Positions 15,979-23,639 are shown, counted from the stretch's first letter. The stretch: 41,844 nucleotides of DNA from DATFKA01 sp042095835 (GCA_042095835.1 JBELML010000040.1:1-41844), one strand, 5' to 3'. A program made the numbers and translations. Notes: generated from the sequence alone by a model not told the origin.

Positions 15979-16821
15979 TTGGGAAAGGATAAAAACATCT
16001 ATTACAAAACCAACGATGAGATAGAACTCATCCGAGAAAGTTGTTTGCTCGTTTGTAAAACACTAGCTCAGGTCGCATCGATCATTAAGCCTGGTGTAAA
16101 AGGAGAAGAGATAGATCAACTGGCCGAGACGTTTATTAGAGACCACGGCGCAGAGCCGGGCTTTAAGGGCTATAGGGGTTTTCCAGCTACCTTATGTGTC
16201 TCTGTAAACGAAGTAGTGGTACACGGTATTCCAGATCCTAAAATGGTTTTTCAGGACGGTGATATCGTCTCTGTGGATTGTGGGGTATTTATGAATGGTT
16301 TCTTTGGAGATGCAGCCTATACCTTCCCACTTGGGAATGTTAGTGAGGACGTGATGGAACTTTGTAGGGTCACAAACACTTCTTTATATAGAGCTATTGA
16401 TCAAATTAGAGTAGGTAATCGCCTAGGAGATATAGGATTTGCGGTGCAGAACTATACCGAAAGAGAGCATCGCTATGGTATTGTCAAAGAGTTGGTTGGG
16501 CATGGATTAGGAAGGTCTCTACACGAGGCACCAGAAGTGCCAAACTATGGGAAACGAGGAAAAGGGATCAAGTTGCAAGAAGGATTGGTGATTGCTGTAG
16601 AGCCCATGGTTAATCTAGGGCGGCGTAGTGTACGCACAGCTAAAGATGGATGGACTGTTTTTGCAAAAGACCGCAAACCAGCAGCGCATTACGAGCATAC
16701 CATTGCAGTGAAAACTGATGGACCAGATATTCTTTCTGATCATTCGTTTATTCTCCAAGAAATCGAGAAAAACGATCATATCAGAGAAGTTGTATTAAAA
16801 GAAGAGATTGTTTTTTCGTAA
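15979..16821 (+). CDS. map: Methionine aminopeptidase, type I
   Basis: This enzyme removes the initiator methionine from nascent proteins. All five metal ligands are visible: D100, D111, H175, E208 and E239. H82 (VHGIPD) is the substrate-site histidine. The family-typical N-terminus IYYKTNDEIELIRESC is reached only if translation starts at the TTG at 15979. No in-frame ATG lies nearby upstream, and the next internal methionine is residue 89. The total of 280 residues includes a longer C-terminal tail than the 250-264 usual. The position between secY and infA is typical of Bacteroidota. Confidence 0.96.
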   Translation: MGKDKNIYYKTNDEIELIRESCLLVCKTLAQVASIIKPGVKGEEIDQLAETFIRDHGAEPGFKGYRGFPATLCVSVNEVVVHGIPDPKMVFQDGDIVSVDCGVFMNGFFGDAAYTFPLGNVSEDVMELCRVTNTSLYRAIDQIRVGNRLGDIGFAVQNYTEREHRYGIVKELVGHGLGRSLHEAPEVPNYGKRGKGIKLQEGLVIAVEPMVNLGRRSVRTAKDGWTVFAKDRKPAAHYEHTIAVKTDGPDILSDHSFILQEIEKNDHIREVVLKEEIVFS

Positions 16822-16866
16822 GAGGTAGATTGGTGTGATATCTATACGGAAAAATATTTCAATATC

Positions 16867-16897
16867 TTGCACAATGTTTTATTAATTATTATCTTTG
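16867..16897 (+). promoter_or_regulatory. Bacteroidota-type promoter of the infA-rplQ operon
   Basis: TAtcTTTG at 16890-16897 has TTG at 16867-16869, exactly 20 bases upstream, the same geometry as the rpsL promoter. The predicted start near 16904 leaves a leader of only about 12 bases before the infA ATG at 16916. The -33 to -7 region is A/T-rich. Confidence 0.75.
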
Positions 16898-16915
16898 CAC
16901 ACCGAAAATTAAGCT

Positions 16916-17134
16916 ATGTCAAAAAAGAACTTGATTAAACAGGATGGAACAATCCTGGAATCTTTATCAAACGCTATGTTCCGGGTCAAACTAGAGAACG
17001 ATCATGAAATCGTTGCTACGATCTCCGGAAAGATGCGTATGAATTACATTAAAATCCTCCCAGGAGATAAGGTCGCCGTGGAAATGTCGCCTTATGACTT
17101 GTCTAGAGGACGTATTACTTATAGATACAAATAG
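16916..17134 (+). CDS. infA: Translation initiation factor IF-1
   Basis: IF-1 is a small OB-fold factor that occupies the 30S A site during initiation. The 72-residue product starts MSKKNLIKQDGTILESLSNA and contains FRVKLENDHEIVATISGKMR and the C-terminal SPYDLSRGRITYRYK. Length and motifs are exactly canonical. It is the first gene of the second operon, with a very short predicted leader and no Shine-Dalgarno sequence. Confidence 0.99.
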   Translation: MSKKNLIKQDGTILESLSNAMFRVKLENDHEIVATISGKMRMNYIKILPGDKVAVEMSPYDLSRGRITYRYK

Positions 17135-17172
17135 TGTAAAGTTCTTTTCTAGATAGGTAACAAATAACTCAG

Positions 17173-17190
17173 CAGCTGCTTTAGCAGCTG
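17173..17190 (+). promoter_or_regulatory. Hairpin between infA and rpmJ
   Basis: CAGCTGC (17173-17179) and GCAGCTG (17184-17190) form a perfect seven-base stem with a TTTA loop. It ends 17 bases upstream of the rpmJ start. No T-run follows. It could protect the RNA end or tune rpmJ translation. Confidence 0.4.
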
Positions 17191-17207
17191 TATAAATGCC
17201 GAGACAA

Positions 17208-17324
17208 ATGAAGGTTAGAGCATCAGTGAAAAAGCGTTCTGCAGATTGTAAGATTGTAAGACGCAAAGGAAAAATCTATATCATTAACAAGAAGAACCCA
17301 AAGTTCAAGCAACGTCAAGGGTAA
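17208..17324 (+). CDS. rpmJ: 50S ribosomal protein L36, zinc-independent form
   Basis: This 38-residue protein, read directly from the sequence, begins MKVRASVKKRSADCKIVRRK and ends in NKKNPKFKQRQG. Those are the L36 hallmarks. Zinc-binding L36 has three cysteines and a histidine; only C14 remains here, with S11, N27 and F33 at the other positions, so it cannot hold zinc in the usual way. An upstream in-frame ATG at 17196 would add four residues (MPRQ), but 17208 gives the family-standard start. It lies between infA and rpsM as expected. Confidence 0.96.
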   Translation: MKVRASVKKRSADCKIVRRKGKIYIINKKNPKFKQRQG

Positions 17325-17349
17325 TCTAAACGAAAAATTGTAGAGAGAT

Positions 17350-17727
17350 ATGGCTCGAATATCAGGGGTTGATTTACCTAAGAACAAACGCGGAATCATT
17401 AGTCTTACTTACATCTACGGAGTTGGTAGCACTCGTGCTGCTGAAATCCTGGATCACGCAGGCATTGACCATAGTGTTAAGGTAGCGGAATGGACAGATG
17501 ACAACATCAAAACGATTTCTGCTTATATTCAGAATGAGTTTAAGACAGAAGGGGAGTTGCGTTCTGAGGTACAATCAAATATCAAGCGTCTAATGGATAT
17601 CGCTTGCTACCGTGGCTTACGTCACCGTAGAGGTCTTCCATTACGTGGACAAAGAACAAAAACCAACGCGCGTACTCGTAAGGGTAAGCGTAAGACAGTT
17701 GCAAATAAGAAGAAAGTTACCAAGTAA
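17350..17727 (+). CDS. rpsM: 30S ribosomal protein S13
   Basis: S13 forms the 30S head bridges to the 50S and contacts the P-site tRNA. The 125 residues start MARISGVDLPKNKRGIISLT, contain CYRGLRHRRGLPLRGQRTKT (residues about 87-106) and end in a basic tail. It is followed by a 158-base spacer with a complex inverted-repeat structure before rpsK. Confidence 0.98.
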   Translation: MARISGVDLPKNKRGIISLTYIYGVGSTRAAEILDHAGIDHSVKVAEWTDDNIKTISAYIQNEFKTEGELRSEVQSNIKRLMDIACYRGLRHRRGLPLRGQRTKTNARTRKGKRKTVANKKKVTK

Positions 17728-17770
17728 TCTTGCTTGATTTTCTATTGTTTAATTGGCTTAAAATAATCCA

Positions 17771-17869
17771 CTTTCTTAGACCAGTCTTTAGATTGATAGA
17801 TGGAAAAGTAGTAGAGATACCGCACAGAACATTCTATCAATTCAACTAGAAGAAAGATTTGTCTAAAGA
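17771..17869 (+). promoter_or_regulatory. Structured rpsM-rpsK spacer
   Basis: Three complementary pairs occur. TCTTTAGA (17785-17792) pairs with TCTAAAGA (17862-17869). Directly adjacent, TTGATAGA (17793-17800) pairs with TCTATCAA (17833-17840). CTTTCTT (17771-17777) can pair with AAGAAAG (17850-17856), crossing the first helix as a pseudoknot. The structure ends 16 bases before the rpsK ATG. It resembles a leader for r-protein autoregulation, possibly by S4 encoded downstream, but this is inference. Confidence 0.45.
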
Positions 17870-17885
17870 ACCATAATATTAAAAA

Positions 17886-18272
17886 ATGGCTAAAGGTAAA
17901 AAAGTAAAAAAGAGGAATGTAAGGGTGGAGCCAGAGGGATTTGCTTACATCAAAGCAAGCTTCAACAACATCATCATTTCTGTGACCAACAAACAAGGTC
18001 AGGTGATCTCTTGGGCTTCTGCTGGAAAAGCAGGCTTTAGAGGCTCTAAGAAAAATACACCTTATGCTGCTCAAATAGCAGCCTCAGATGCTGCCAAAAC
18101 AGCATACGATGCAGGTCTTAGAGTAGTTGAGGTTTATGTAAAAGGACCTGGCTCAGGAAGAGAAGCAGCAATTCGCGCAATCGATGGCGCTGGTATTAAA
18201 GTGACACGTATCAAAGACGTGACTCCAGTACCACACAACGGTTGTCGTCCTCCTAAACGTAGAAGAGTATAA
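17886..18272 (+). CDS. rpsK: 30S ribosomal protein S11
   Basis: S11 lies on the 30S platform next to the mRNA exit. The 128 residues contain the long GPGSGREAAIRAI signature (about 91-103) and the C-terminal PVPHNGCRPPKRRRV. The N-terminal lysine-rich stretch is normal. It precedes rpsD by 21 bases. Confidence 0.98.
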   Translation: MAKGKKVKKRNVRVEPEGFAYIKASFNNIIISVTNKQGQVISWASAGKAGFRGSKKNTPYAAQIAASDAAKTAYDAGLRVVEVYVKGPGSGREAAIRAIDGAGIKVTRIKDVTPVPHNGCRPPKRRRV

Positions 18273-18293
18273 TCATAAAAGATATTTGTAATA

Positions 18294-18905
18294 ATGGCTA
18301 GATATAGAGGTCCAAAGTCCAAGAAGTCGAGATCTTTCGGAGAGCAAATCTTCGGATTTGATAAAGCATTTGAGCGCAAGAAGTATCCTCCTGGGCAGCA
18401 CGGTAACACCAGAAGAAGAAAACAAAAGTCTGATTATGCGCTTCAGCTTATGGAGAAGCAGAAGGCTAAATATACTTACGGTTTGTTGGAGCGTCAGTTC
18501 CGCAACCTGTTTGATAAAGCAAACGCTAAAAAAGGCGTTACTGGTGAGGTATTACTACAGTTGTTAGAGTCTAGATTGGATAACGTTGTTTTCCGTTTAG
18601 GTTTGGCTCCAACTCGTAGAGCTGCTAGACAATTGGTAACACACAAACACATCGTACTAAACGGTGTATTGACAAACATCCCATCTGCTTTGTTGCGCCC
18701 TGGCGATAAGGTGACCGTACATGGTAAATCAAGATCAATGTCGGTTATCCAGGATAGCGTTAATGCTAAATCAGATGTAAGAAAATATGCTTGGGTAGAA
18801 TTCAACCCTGATAAGCTGGAAGGTGTTTTTATTGAATATCCTGAAAGAGATCAGATTCCAGAAAAAATCAACGAACAGTTGATTGTAGAATTGTACTCTA
18901 AGTAA
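18294..18905 (+). CDS. rpsD: 30S ribosomal protein S4, zinc-free form
   Basis: S4 initiates 30S assembly and, in E. coli, represses the alpha operon. The 203 residues begin MARYRGPKSKKSRSFGEQIF. The S4 RNA-binding domain (LESRLDNVVFRLGLAPTRRA, about residues 86-105) is intact. The N-terminal domain lacks the zinc-binding cysteines found in some S4 proteins. The gene is followed by a strong hairpin and then rpoA. Confidence 0.98.
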   Translation: MARYRGPKSKKSRSFGEQIFGFDKAFERKKYPPGQHGNTRRRKQKSDYALQLMEKQKAKYTYGLLERQFRNLFDKANAKKGVTGEVLLQLLESRLDNVVFRLGLAPTRRAARQLVTHKHIVLNGVLTNIPSALLRPGDKVTVHGKSRSMSVIQDSVNAKSDVRKYAWVEFNPDKLEGVFIEYPERDQIPEKINEQLIVELYSK

Positions 18906-18913
18906 TTGAGTTC

Positions 18914-18947
18914 CTTTGGCCTTACTGAATCTTCAGTGAGGCCAAAG
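18914..18947 (+). promoter_or_regulatory. Strong hairpin between rpsD and rpoA
   Basis: The 16-base arm at 18914-18929 is complementary to 18932-18947 with one G-T wobble. Allowing a realistic six-base loop leaves a 14-pair stem. No long T-run follows, although TTTT occurs eight bases later. It may be a leaky terminator or RNA-processing site that sets the ratio of rpoA to ribosomal-protein transcripts. Confidence 0.55.
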
Positions 18948-19016
18948 TCAAATTTTGGTTTACGTATATTTACTGCGTAAGCCATTCATCATTTAATCCA
19001 TCAAAGTTTGCACGAT

Positions 19017-20015
19017 ATGAGTATCCTAAATTTCCAGAAGCCAGACAAGATTGTAATGCAAAAAGCCAACGACTTCGAAGGGCTTTTCGAATTCAAACCT
19101 CTTGAACCTGGTTTTGGACAAACAGTCGGCAATGCTCTTCGTAGAGTGCTCTTATCTTCTTTGGAAGGTTACGCCATTTCTGCGGTTCGTATCGCAGGGG
19201 TAGAGCACGAGTTTGGTACAATCAAAGGTGTAGTAGAGGATGTAGTAGAAATCATTCTGAACCTTAAGCAAGTTCGTTTGAAGCCTGCTTCTCCTGATGA
19301 GGAGTCTACTAGCGAGAAGGTTTACCTGACAATAAGTGGTAAAGAAGAGTTTCGGGCTGGGGAAATACAAGAACATACCAATACTTTCAAGGTGATGAAT
19401 CCTGACATATTCATCTGTACGATGGAGCCATTCGTTAACCTTGAATTGGAATTGACAGTGACTAAAGGTCGCGGTTATATTCCTGCTGATGAGAATTTAC
19501 CTAAAGATGCTCCAATCGGAGTGATTCCTGTAGATGCTATCTACACGCCAATCAAAAACGTGTCTTACCGTATCGAAAATACAAGGGTTGGACAGCGTAC
19601 CGATTATGAGAAATTAACCATGGAGGTAAAAACGGATGGTACTATTCATCCAGAAGATGCCATTAAAGAAGCTTCTAGAATTTTGATTCAACACCTGATG
19701 TTGATCACCGACGAGAATATCACCTTCGACGATGCAACGAGCAGAGAAGATAATATCGTCGATGAGCATATCTTACACATGCGTAAGCTGTTGAAAACTT
19801 CTCTAGAAGATCTTGACCTTTCTGTACGTGCCTACAACTGTCTGAAAGCTGCCAAAATCAATACCTTAGCAGAGCTAGTTCAGTATGATACACATGAGCT
19901 GTTGAAGTTCCGTAACTTTGGTAAGAAATCTTTGGTAGAAATCGAAGAGTTGCTACAAGATAAAGGACTAACCTTCGGGATGGACCTTTCTAAGTACAAA
20001 TTAGAGGAAGACTAG
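19017..20015 (+). CDS. rpoA: DNA-directed RNA polymerase subunit alpha
   Basis: The alpha subunit nucleates RNA polymerase assembly and contacts regulators and upstream DNA. I start at ATG 19017 (MSILNFQKPDKIVMQKAND), not the in-frame TTG at 19008, giving 332 residues. The N-terminal domain includes GFGQTVGNALRRVLLSSLEG (about 33-52). The C-terminal domain has VRAYNCLKAAKINTLAELV and RNFGKKSLVEIEELL. Both domains are complete. It lies between a hairpin and an intrinsic terminator, so its level may be set apart from that of neighbouring ribosomal genes. Confidence 0.98.
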   Translation: MSILNFQKPDKIVMQKANDFEGLFEFKPLEPGFGQTVGNALRRVLLSSLEGYAISAVRIAGVEHEFGTIKGVVEDVVEIILNLKQVRLKPASPDEESTSEKVYLTISGKEEFRAGEIQEHTNTFKVMNPDIFICTMEPFVNLELELTVTKGRGYIPADENLPKDAPIGVIPVDAIYTPIKNVSYRIENTRVGQRTDYEKLTMEVKTDGTIHPEDAIKEASRILIQHLMLITDENITFDDATSREDNIVDEHILHMRKLLKTSLEDLDLSVRAYNCLKAAKINTLAELVQYDTHELLKFRNFGKKSLVEIEELLQDKGLTFGMDLSKYKLEED

Positions 20016-20025
20016 AAATCTGATT

Positions 20026-20057
20026 AGGTAATGCAGATTGGCCGCATTACCTTTTTT
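20026..20057 (+). terminator. Intrinsic terminator between rpoA and rplQ
   Basis: AGGTAATGC (20026-20034) pairs perfectly with GCATTACCT (20044-20052) and runs directly into six Ts. This is a canonical Rho-independent terminator, but it lies inside the operon, 84 bases before rplQ. No TAnnTTTG promoter is visible after it, so rplQ probably depends on partial read-through. Confidence 0.75.
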
Positions 20058-20140
20058 AATAACCTGCAATTACTACCATCTATCTGGCTGCCAATCGCTC
20101 TCGAATATATAGATGAAGGTGTTGCGAAGCTATAATTAAC

Positions 20141-20629
20141 ATGAGACACGGTAAGAAATTTAACCATCTCGGTCGTAAAAAAGGCCACCGTAAAGCTTTA
20201 TTGAAGAACTTATCTATTTCTTTAATCGAGCACAAAAGAATCAATACTACACTTGCCAAAGCGAAAGCATTGCGCTTGTTTGTTGAGCCTTTGGTGACCA
20301 AAGCTAAAAATGATTCTACTCACAATCGTCGTGTAGTATTCAGTTACCTTCAGAATAAGGAAGCGGTCAAAGAATTATTTGGCCCTATTGCCGCTAAAAT
20401 TGGCGATCGTCCTGGTGGTTACGTACGCGTTATCAAAACTGGTTTCCGTAGAAGTGATGCCGCTGAAATGGCTTTAATCGAATTTGTAGACTTCAATGAA
20501 GTGTACAGCGTAGATGAAAAGCAATCATCTGGTGGTGGTAAAAGAAGAAGACGTCGTAGAGGAGGAAGTGGAAATCAAGGGGCGAATACAGCTGCCACAG
20601 CTGGTGATGCTACCAACGAAGAAGAATAA
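20141..20629 (+). CDS. rplQ: 50S ribosomal protein L17, C-terminally extended
   Basis: L17 lies near the tunnel exit. The core MRHGKKFNHLGRKKGHRKAL to VRVIKTGFRRSDAAEMALIEF (residues 1 to about 117) is standard. The protein has 162 residues against the usual 116-130 in many bacteria. The extra part is low-complexity: a Gly/Arg patch (SGGGKRRRRRRGGSG) then an Ala/Thr/Glu tail. It follows an internal terminator and is followed by another intrinsic terminator, so it ends the operon. Confidence 0.97.
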   Translation: MRHGKKFNHLGRKKGHRKALLKNLSISLIEHKRINTTLAKAKALRLFVEPLVTKAKNDSTHNRRVVFSYLQNKEAVKELFGPIAAKIGDRPGGYVRVIKTGFRRSDAAEMALIEFVDFNEVYSVDEKQSSGGGKRRRRRRGGSGNQGANTAATAGDATNEEE

Positions 20630-20653
20630 ACATACTAGCTTGTCTAGTGCTCT

Positions 20654-20690
20654 AAAACCTGTTTCAATTCAATTTGGAACAGGTTTTTTT
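20654..20690 (+). terminator. Intrinsic terminator after rplQ
   Basis: AAACCTGTTTC (20655-20665) pairs with GGAACAGGTTT (20676-20686) with one G-T wobble, followed by a run of Ts to 20690. It lies between the converging rplQ and the minus-strand glycosyltransferase. The symmetry with A-rich flanks on the other side could let it work in both directions. Confidence 0.8.
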
Positions 20691-20703
20691 ATGAGATCAA
20701 GTC

Positions 20704-22185
20704 TCACCGAATCCCAACCAGCTTTAGCATTCGACAATGCTTTCCGTACCCTTCGACCAATTCAAATTCAAACTTCTCCTCGATAAATCGCCTTTTCGGC
20801 CCCTGACAAAACATCACATAATCCCCTACCTGAAAATCTTCCTCCTCTCGATGTAGCGAGATGTCGTATGCCTTTCGCCGATTATAGTAGCCGATATAAA
20901 AAGAAAGTTGTGGGCTGTAACCCGTCATGTAGGCCTTATAGGTTTTGATATCGTGCCTTTTGTCAACAGCCTCCATGATATAGCCATATTGATCATAATC
21001 GTCTTGGTGAGCAAGTTGCTCAAATTGTTTCACAATCCGGAGGTAAGGCAAAAGGAAGACACCAAGCACTAAATAAATAAGTAGACTGGAAGCTGGAAAA
21101 TAGGAAGACCGTTTCATCCAATCTTGTAAAAAGAGGATAAACTGGTAAATCCCTAGACCTACAATGATTGCCAATAGTGGATAGATTGGTGCATCATACC
21201 AGGGATATCTGGTTTGGGAGCCTGTGATGATAAGCAGAAAAGGTGCCGTACAATAAACCGCTAGCTGACCTAGGTTTTTTCCCTGCTTCAATCTATTACT
21301 AAAAATTAAACTCAAGCCAAGCGGGATGAAATATATCCAGTACTTGTACGAAGACTCATAGAGTCGCTTAAAATAGTAATCCTCGTGCGTTTGGAATCCC
21401 ATGGCTTCGGTGTATCTACCAAGGGCATGTCCCCGTACACCGTCCATGAACCCAGGGTTGAGGTATTCCATTAGACCATAATAAGCGACGATCCCTGCTA
21501 GTAAACTTGCCCCCGCTATATAGGTGGACCTAGTTCTTAAAATTGATCCAAGTTGTTTTTGTGTAGCAGCGTATAGGATGAACCCAGGAATAAAGAAAAA
21601 AGCTACCACACTTTTAGTGAGAAAGGTGAGATAGAGTAGGGCGCTTAATAAAATGAGCCGTCGAACTTTTTTCTTCGCATCTTCTTCATGGATGTATTTT
21701 AAAAAGGCAAAACAAGAAAGGAATAAAAAGAAACTCAGCGCCGCGTCGTGATCTCCGGTCCGGCCCACGTGTACTCTTATGAAGCCTTCGCTTGTCATCA
21801 AGATGGTAGACCAGATCATTCCCAGCCAGTAATGTCCAGTGATTTGCTTGGAGTACCAGAGCATAAGTAAGACAATCCCTACAACGCATAATGCAATGGG
21901 GAATCGCAAGAACATTTCTAAATCGCTATGCTCAAAGATGGGAAAGAACAGGGCTTGAGTCAGGGTCATCAAAGGTGGTTTCAGGTTTTGATGCTCCATG
22001 CCAGGGAAGGCTGCAAAGCTTGGTAGATAAGTCCCTGTTTCATAAAAGTGAAAAGCGCGCATGGCATAGAGCGACTCATCCCAACTCTTTATAGGAGGTG
22101 TGCCCAAACGATTGAAAATTGGGAAATAACAAATGATAAGGAACAAGAAGAGGACAATCCTTTCTCTTACTGGGTTTGTTTTCAT
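20704..22185 (-). CDS. GT39-type (ArnT/PMT-like) membrane glycosyltransferase
   Basis: This 493-residue protein has about ten hydrophobic segments after a short basic N-terminus. It matches the dolichyl/undecaprenyl-phosphate sugar transferase family (PMT_2/GT39). The first periplasmic loop has SWDESLYAMR (34-43) with the adjacent D36-E37 pair typical of the catalytic site, and KPPL at 69-72, also conserved in ArnT. Members move sugars from a lipid carrier to lipid A, glycans or proteins outside the membrane; the acceptor here is unknown. It lies on the opposite strand between rplQ and carA, an insertion in a block that is usually collinear in Bacteroidota. Confidence 0.82.
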   Translation of the reverse strand: MKTNPVRERIVLFLFLIICYFPIFNRLGTPPIKSWDESLYAMRAFHFYETGTYLPSFAAFPGMEHQNLKPPLMTLTQALFFPIFEHSDLEMFLRFPIALCVVGIVLLMLWYSKQITGHYWLGMIWSTILMTSEGFIRVHVGRTGDHDAALSFFLFLSCFAFLKYIHEEDAKKKVRRLILLSALLYLTFLTKSVVAFFFIPGFILYAATQKQLGSILRTRSTYIAGASLLAGIVAYYGLMEYLNPGFMDGVRGHALGRYTEAMGFQTHEDYYFKRLYESSYKYWIYFIPLGLSLIFSNRLKQGKNLGQLAVYCTAPFLLIITGSQTRYPWYDAPIYPLLAIIVGLGIYQFILFLQDWMKRSSYFPASSLLIYLVLGVFLLPYLRIVKQFEQLAHQDDYDQYGYIMEAVDKRHDIKTYKAYMTGYSPQLSFYIGYYNRRKAYDISLHREEEDFQVGDYVMFCQGPKRRFIEEKFEFELVEGYGKHCRMLKLVGIR

Positions 22186-22360
22186 GATGTCAAGTTAGTC
22201 AGGCTTATGCTCCCTAAGATAATTGATTATCCTTTACTTTTACACCTTGCTTGCTTGATAAAGCAAATATTCTCGTCTTATAAATCAGGTTGAGCTGATT
22301 TTCTGCAAACTGCCCTCTGAATCTTTTTACACCAAACTACCAGAACTAAATGAAACCTCC

Positions 22361-22368
22361 TATATTTG
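22361..22368 (+). promoter_or_regulatory. -7 promoter element of carA
   Basis: TAtaTTTG matches TAnnTTTG and lies 61 bases before the carA ATG. I see no clear TTTG at the -33 position. It is in the 244-base divergent gap between the glycosyltransferase and carA, which also holds a small TTGCTT/AAGCAA hairpin (22251-22266). Confidence 0.5.
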
Positions 22369-22429
22369 CAGGAATTTGTGAACAAGTGGGGAAGTAGAGC
22401 GATTTAAATATAATAAATTCTGGATTCGA

Positions 22430-23533
22430 ATGAATAACGTTGATTTTAAGCCTGCCATTTTACTTCTTGAGGACGGTACCATTTTCCACGGTCGAGCAGC
22501 TGGAAAAATCGGGACTACCACTGGAGAAATTTGCTTTAATACAGGGATGACCGGCTACCAAGAAGTCTTTACCGATCCTTCTTATTTTGGACAAATCTTA
22601 GTCACCACCAATGCTCACATTGGTAATTATGGTACCAAAAAAGAAGATACCGAATCCAATAGTATCAAGATCGCAGGCTTGATTTGTAAAAATTTCACCG
22701 TTCCTTTTTCACGCAAAACAGCCGACGATTCTATCCAGGATTATTTTGAGAAAGAAGGACTAGTTGGGATATCAGGAGTCGATACCAGAGCAATTGTAAG
22801 ACATATCCGTAGCAAAGGTGCTATGAACGCCTTGATCTCCTCAGAAGAGGAAAATGTCAAGAAGTTAGAAAAAATATTAGCCAAGACCCCTTCTATGGAT
22901 GGCTTGGAGCTGGCTTCTAAAGTGAGTACCAAGGAAGCATATACGCATGGAGATGCTAAAGCAAAACTAAAAGTAGCAGCCATCGATTTTGGTATAAAGC
23001 AAAACATTCTGGATTGCATGGCCGAGCGAGGTATCTACGTAAAAGTATTTCCCGCTAAAACCGCTTTCAAAACTTTGAAAGCCTTCAAACCTGATGGGTA
23101 TTTTATGTCTAATGGCCCTGGTGACCCAGGTGCTATGGATTATGCGGTAGCTGTGGCAAAAGATATCATAAAAGAAGACAAACCACTCTTCGGTATTTGT
23201 CTGGGCCACCAATTGCTAGCCAGAGCTATGGATATTCCTACTTATAAAATGCATCATGGTCATCGTGGTATTAATCATCCGGTGAAGAATATTTTCACAG
23301 GTAAATGTGAAATCACTAGCCAGAATCATGGGTTTGGGGTGAGCCCGGATGCAATCAGAGAGAATGAAGATAAGGTAGAAATCACTCACCTTAACCTCAA
23401 TGATGGAACCATCGAAGGGATTAGAATTAAAGGTAAAAAGGCATTTTCGGTACAATACCACCCCGAAGCCTCTCCAGGACCTCACGATGCGCGCTACCTC
23501 TTCGATCATTTTGTAGAATTAATGGAGAATTAA
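22430..23533 (+). CDS. carA: Carbamoyl-phosphate synthase small subunit
   Basis: CarA is the glutaminase subunit that delivers ammonia to CarB for carbamoyl phosphate, used in pyrimidine and arginine synthesis. The 367 residues contain the N-terminal CPSase domain (GMTGYQEVFTDPSYFGQI) and a class I amidotransferase domain. C257 is the nucleophile in GICLGHQLL, and the histidine and glutamate of QYHPEASPGPHD complete the triad. Length matches the family. carB is not in the window. It precedes eno by about 106 bases. Confidence 0.97.
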   Translation: MNNVDFKPAILLLEDGTIFHGRAAGKIGTTTGEICFNTGMTGYQEVFTDPSYFGQILVTTNAHIGNYGTKKEDTESNSIKIAGLICKNFTVPFSRKTADDSIQDYFEKEGLVGISGVDTRAIVRHIRSKGAMNALISSEEENVKKLEKILAKTPSMDGLELASKVSTKEAYTHGDAKAKLKVAAIDFGIKQNILDCMAERGIYVKVFPAKTAFKTLKAFKPDGYFMSNGPGDPGAMDYAVAVAKDIIKEDKPLFGICLGHQLLARAMDIPTYKMHHGHRGINHPVKNIFTGKCEITSQNHGFGVSPDAIRENEDKVEITHLNLNDGTIEGIRIKGKKAFSVQYHPEASPGPHDARYLFDHFVELMEN

Positions 23534-23566
23534 TATAGGCATAGATAGAATCAATAGACCACCTAT

Positions 23567-23601
23567 TACCTTTGGCGATTAGAAAATACCCCTGTGGGGG
23601 T
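23567..23601 (+). promoter_or_regulatory. eno promoter element and leader hairpin
   Basis: TAccTTTG at 23567-23574 is a consensus -7 element. ACCCC (23588-23592) and GGGGT (23597-23601) form a short GC-rich hairpin in the predicted leader, 38 bases before the eno ATG. The -33 region is not clear. The hairpin is close to the expected transcript 5' end and could protect it. Confidence 0.5.
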
Positions 23602-23639
23602 CATCTATTTTGATAAAATAAACAATAAACATTACTTAT

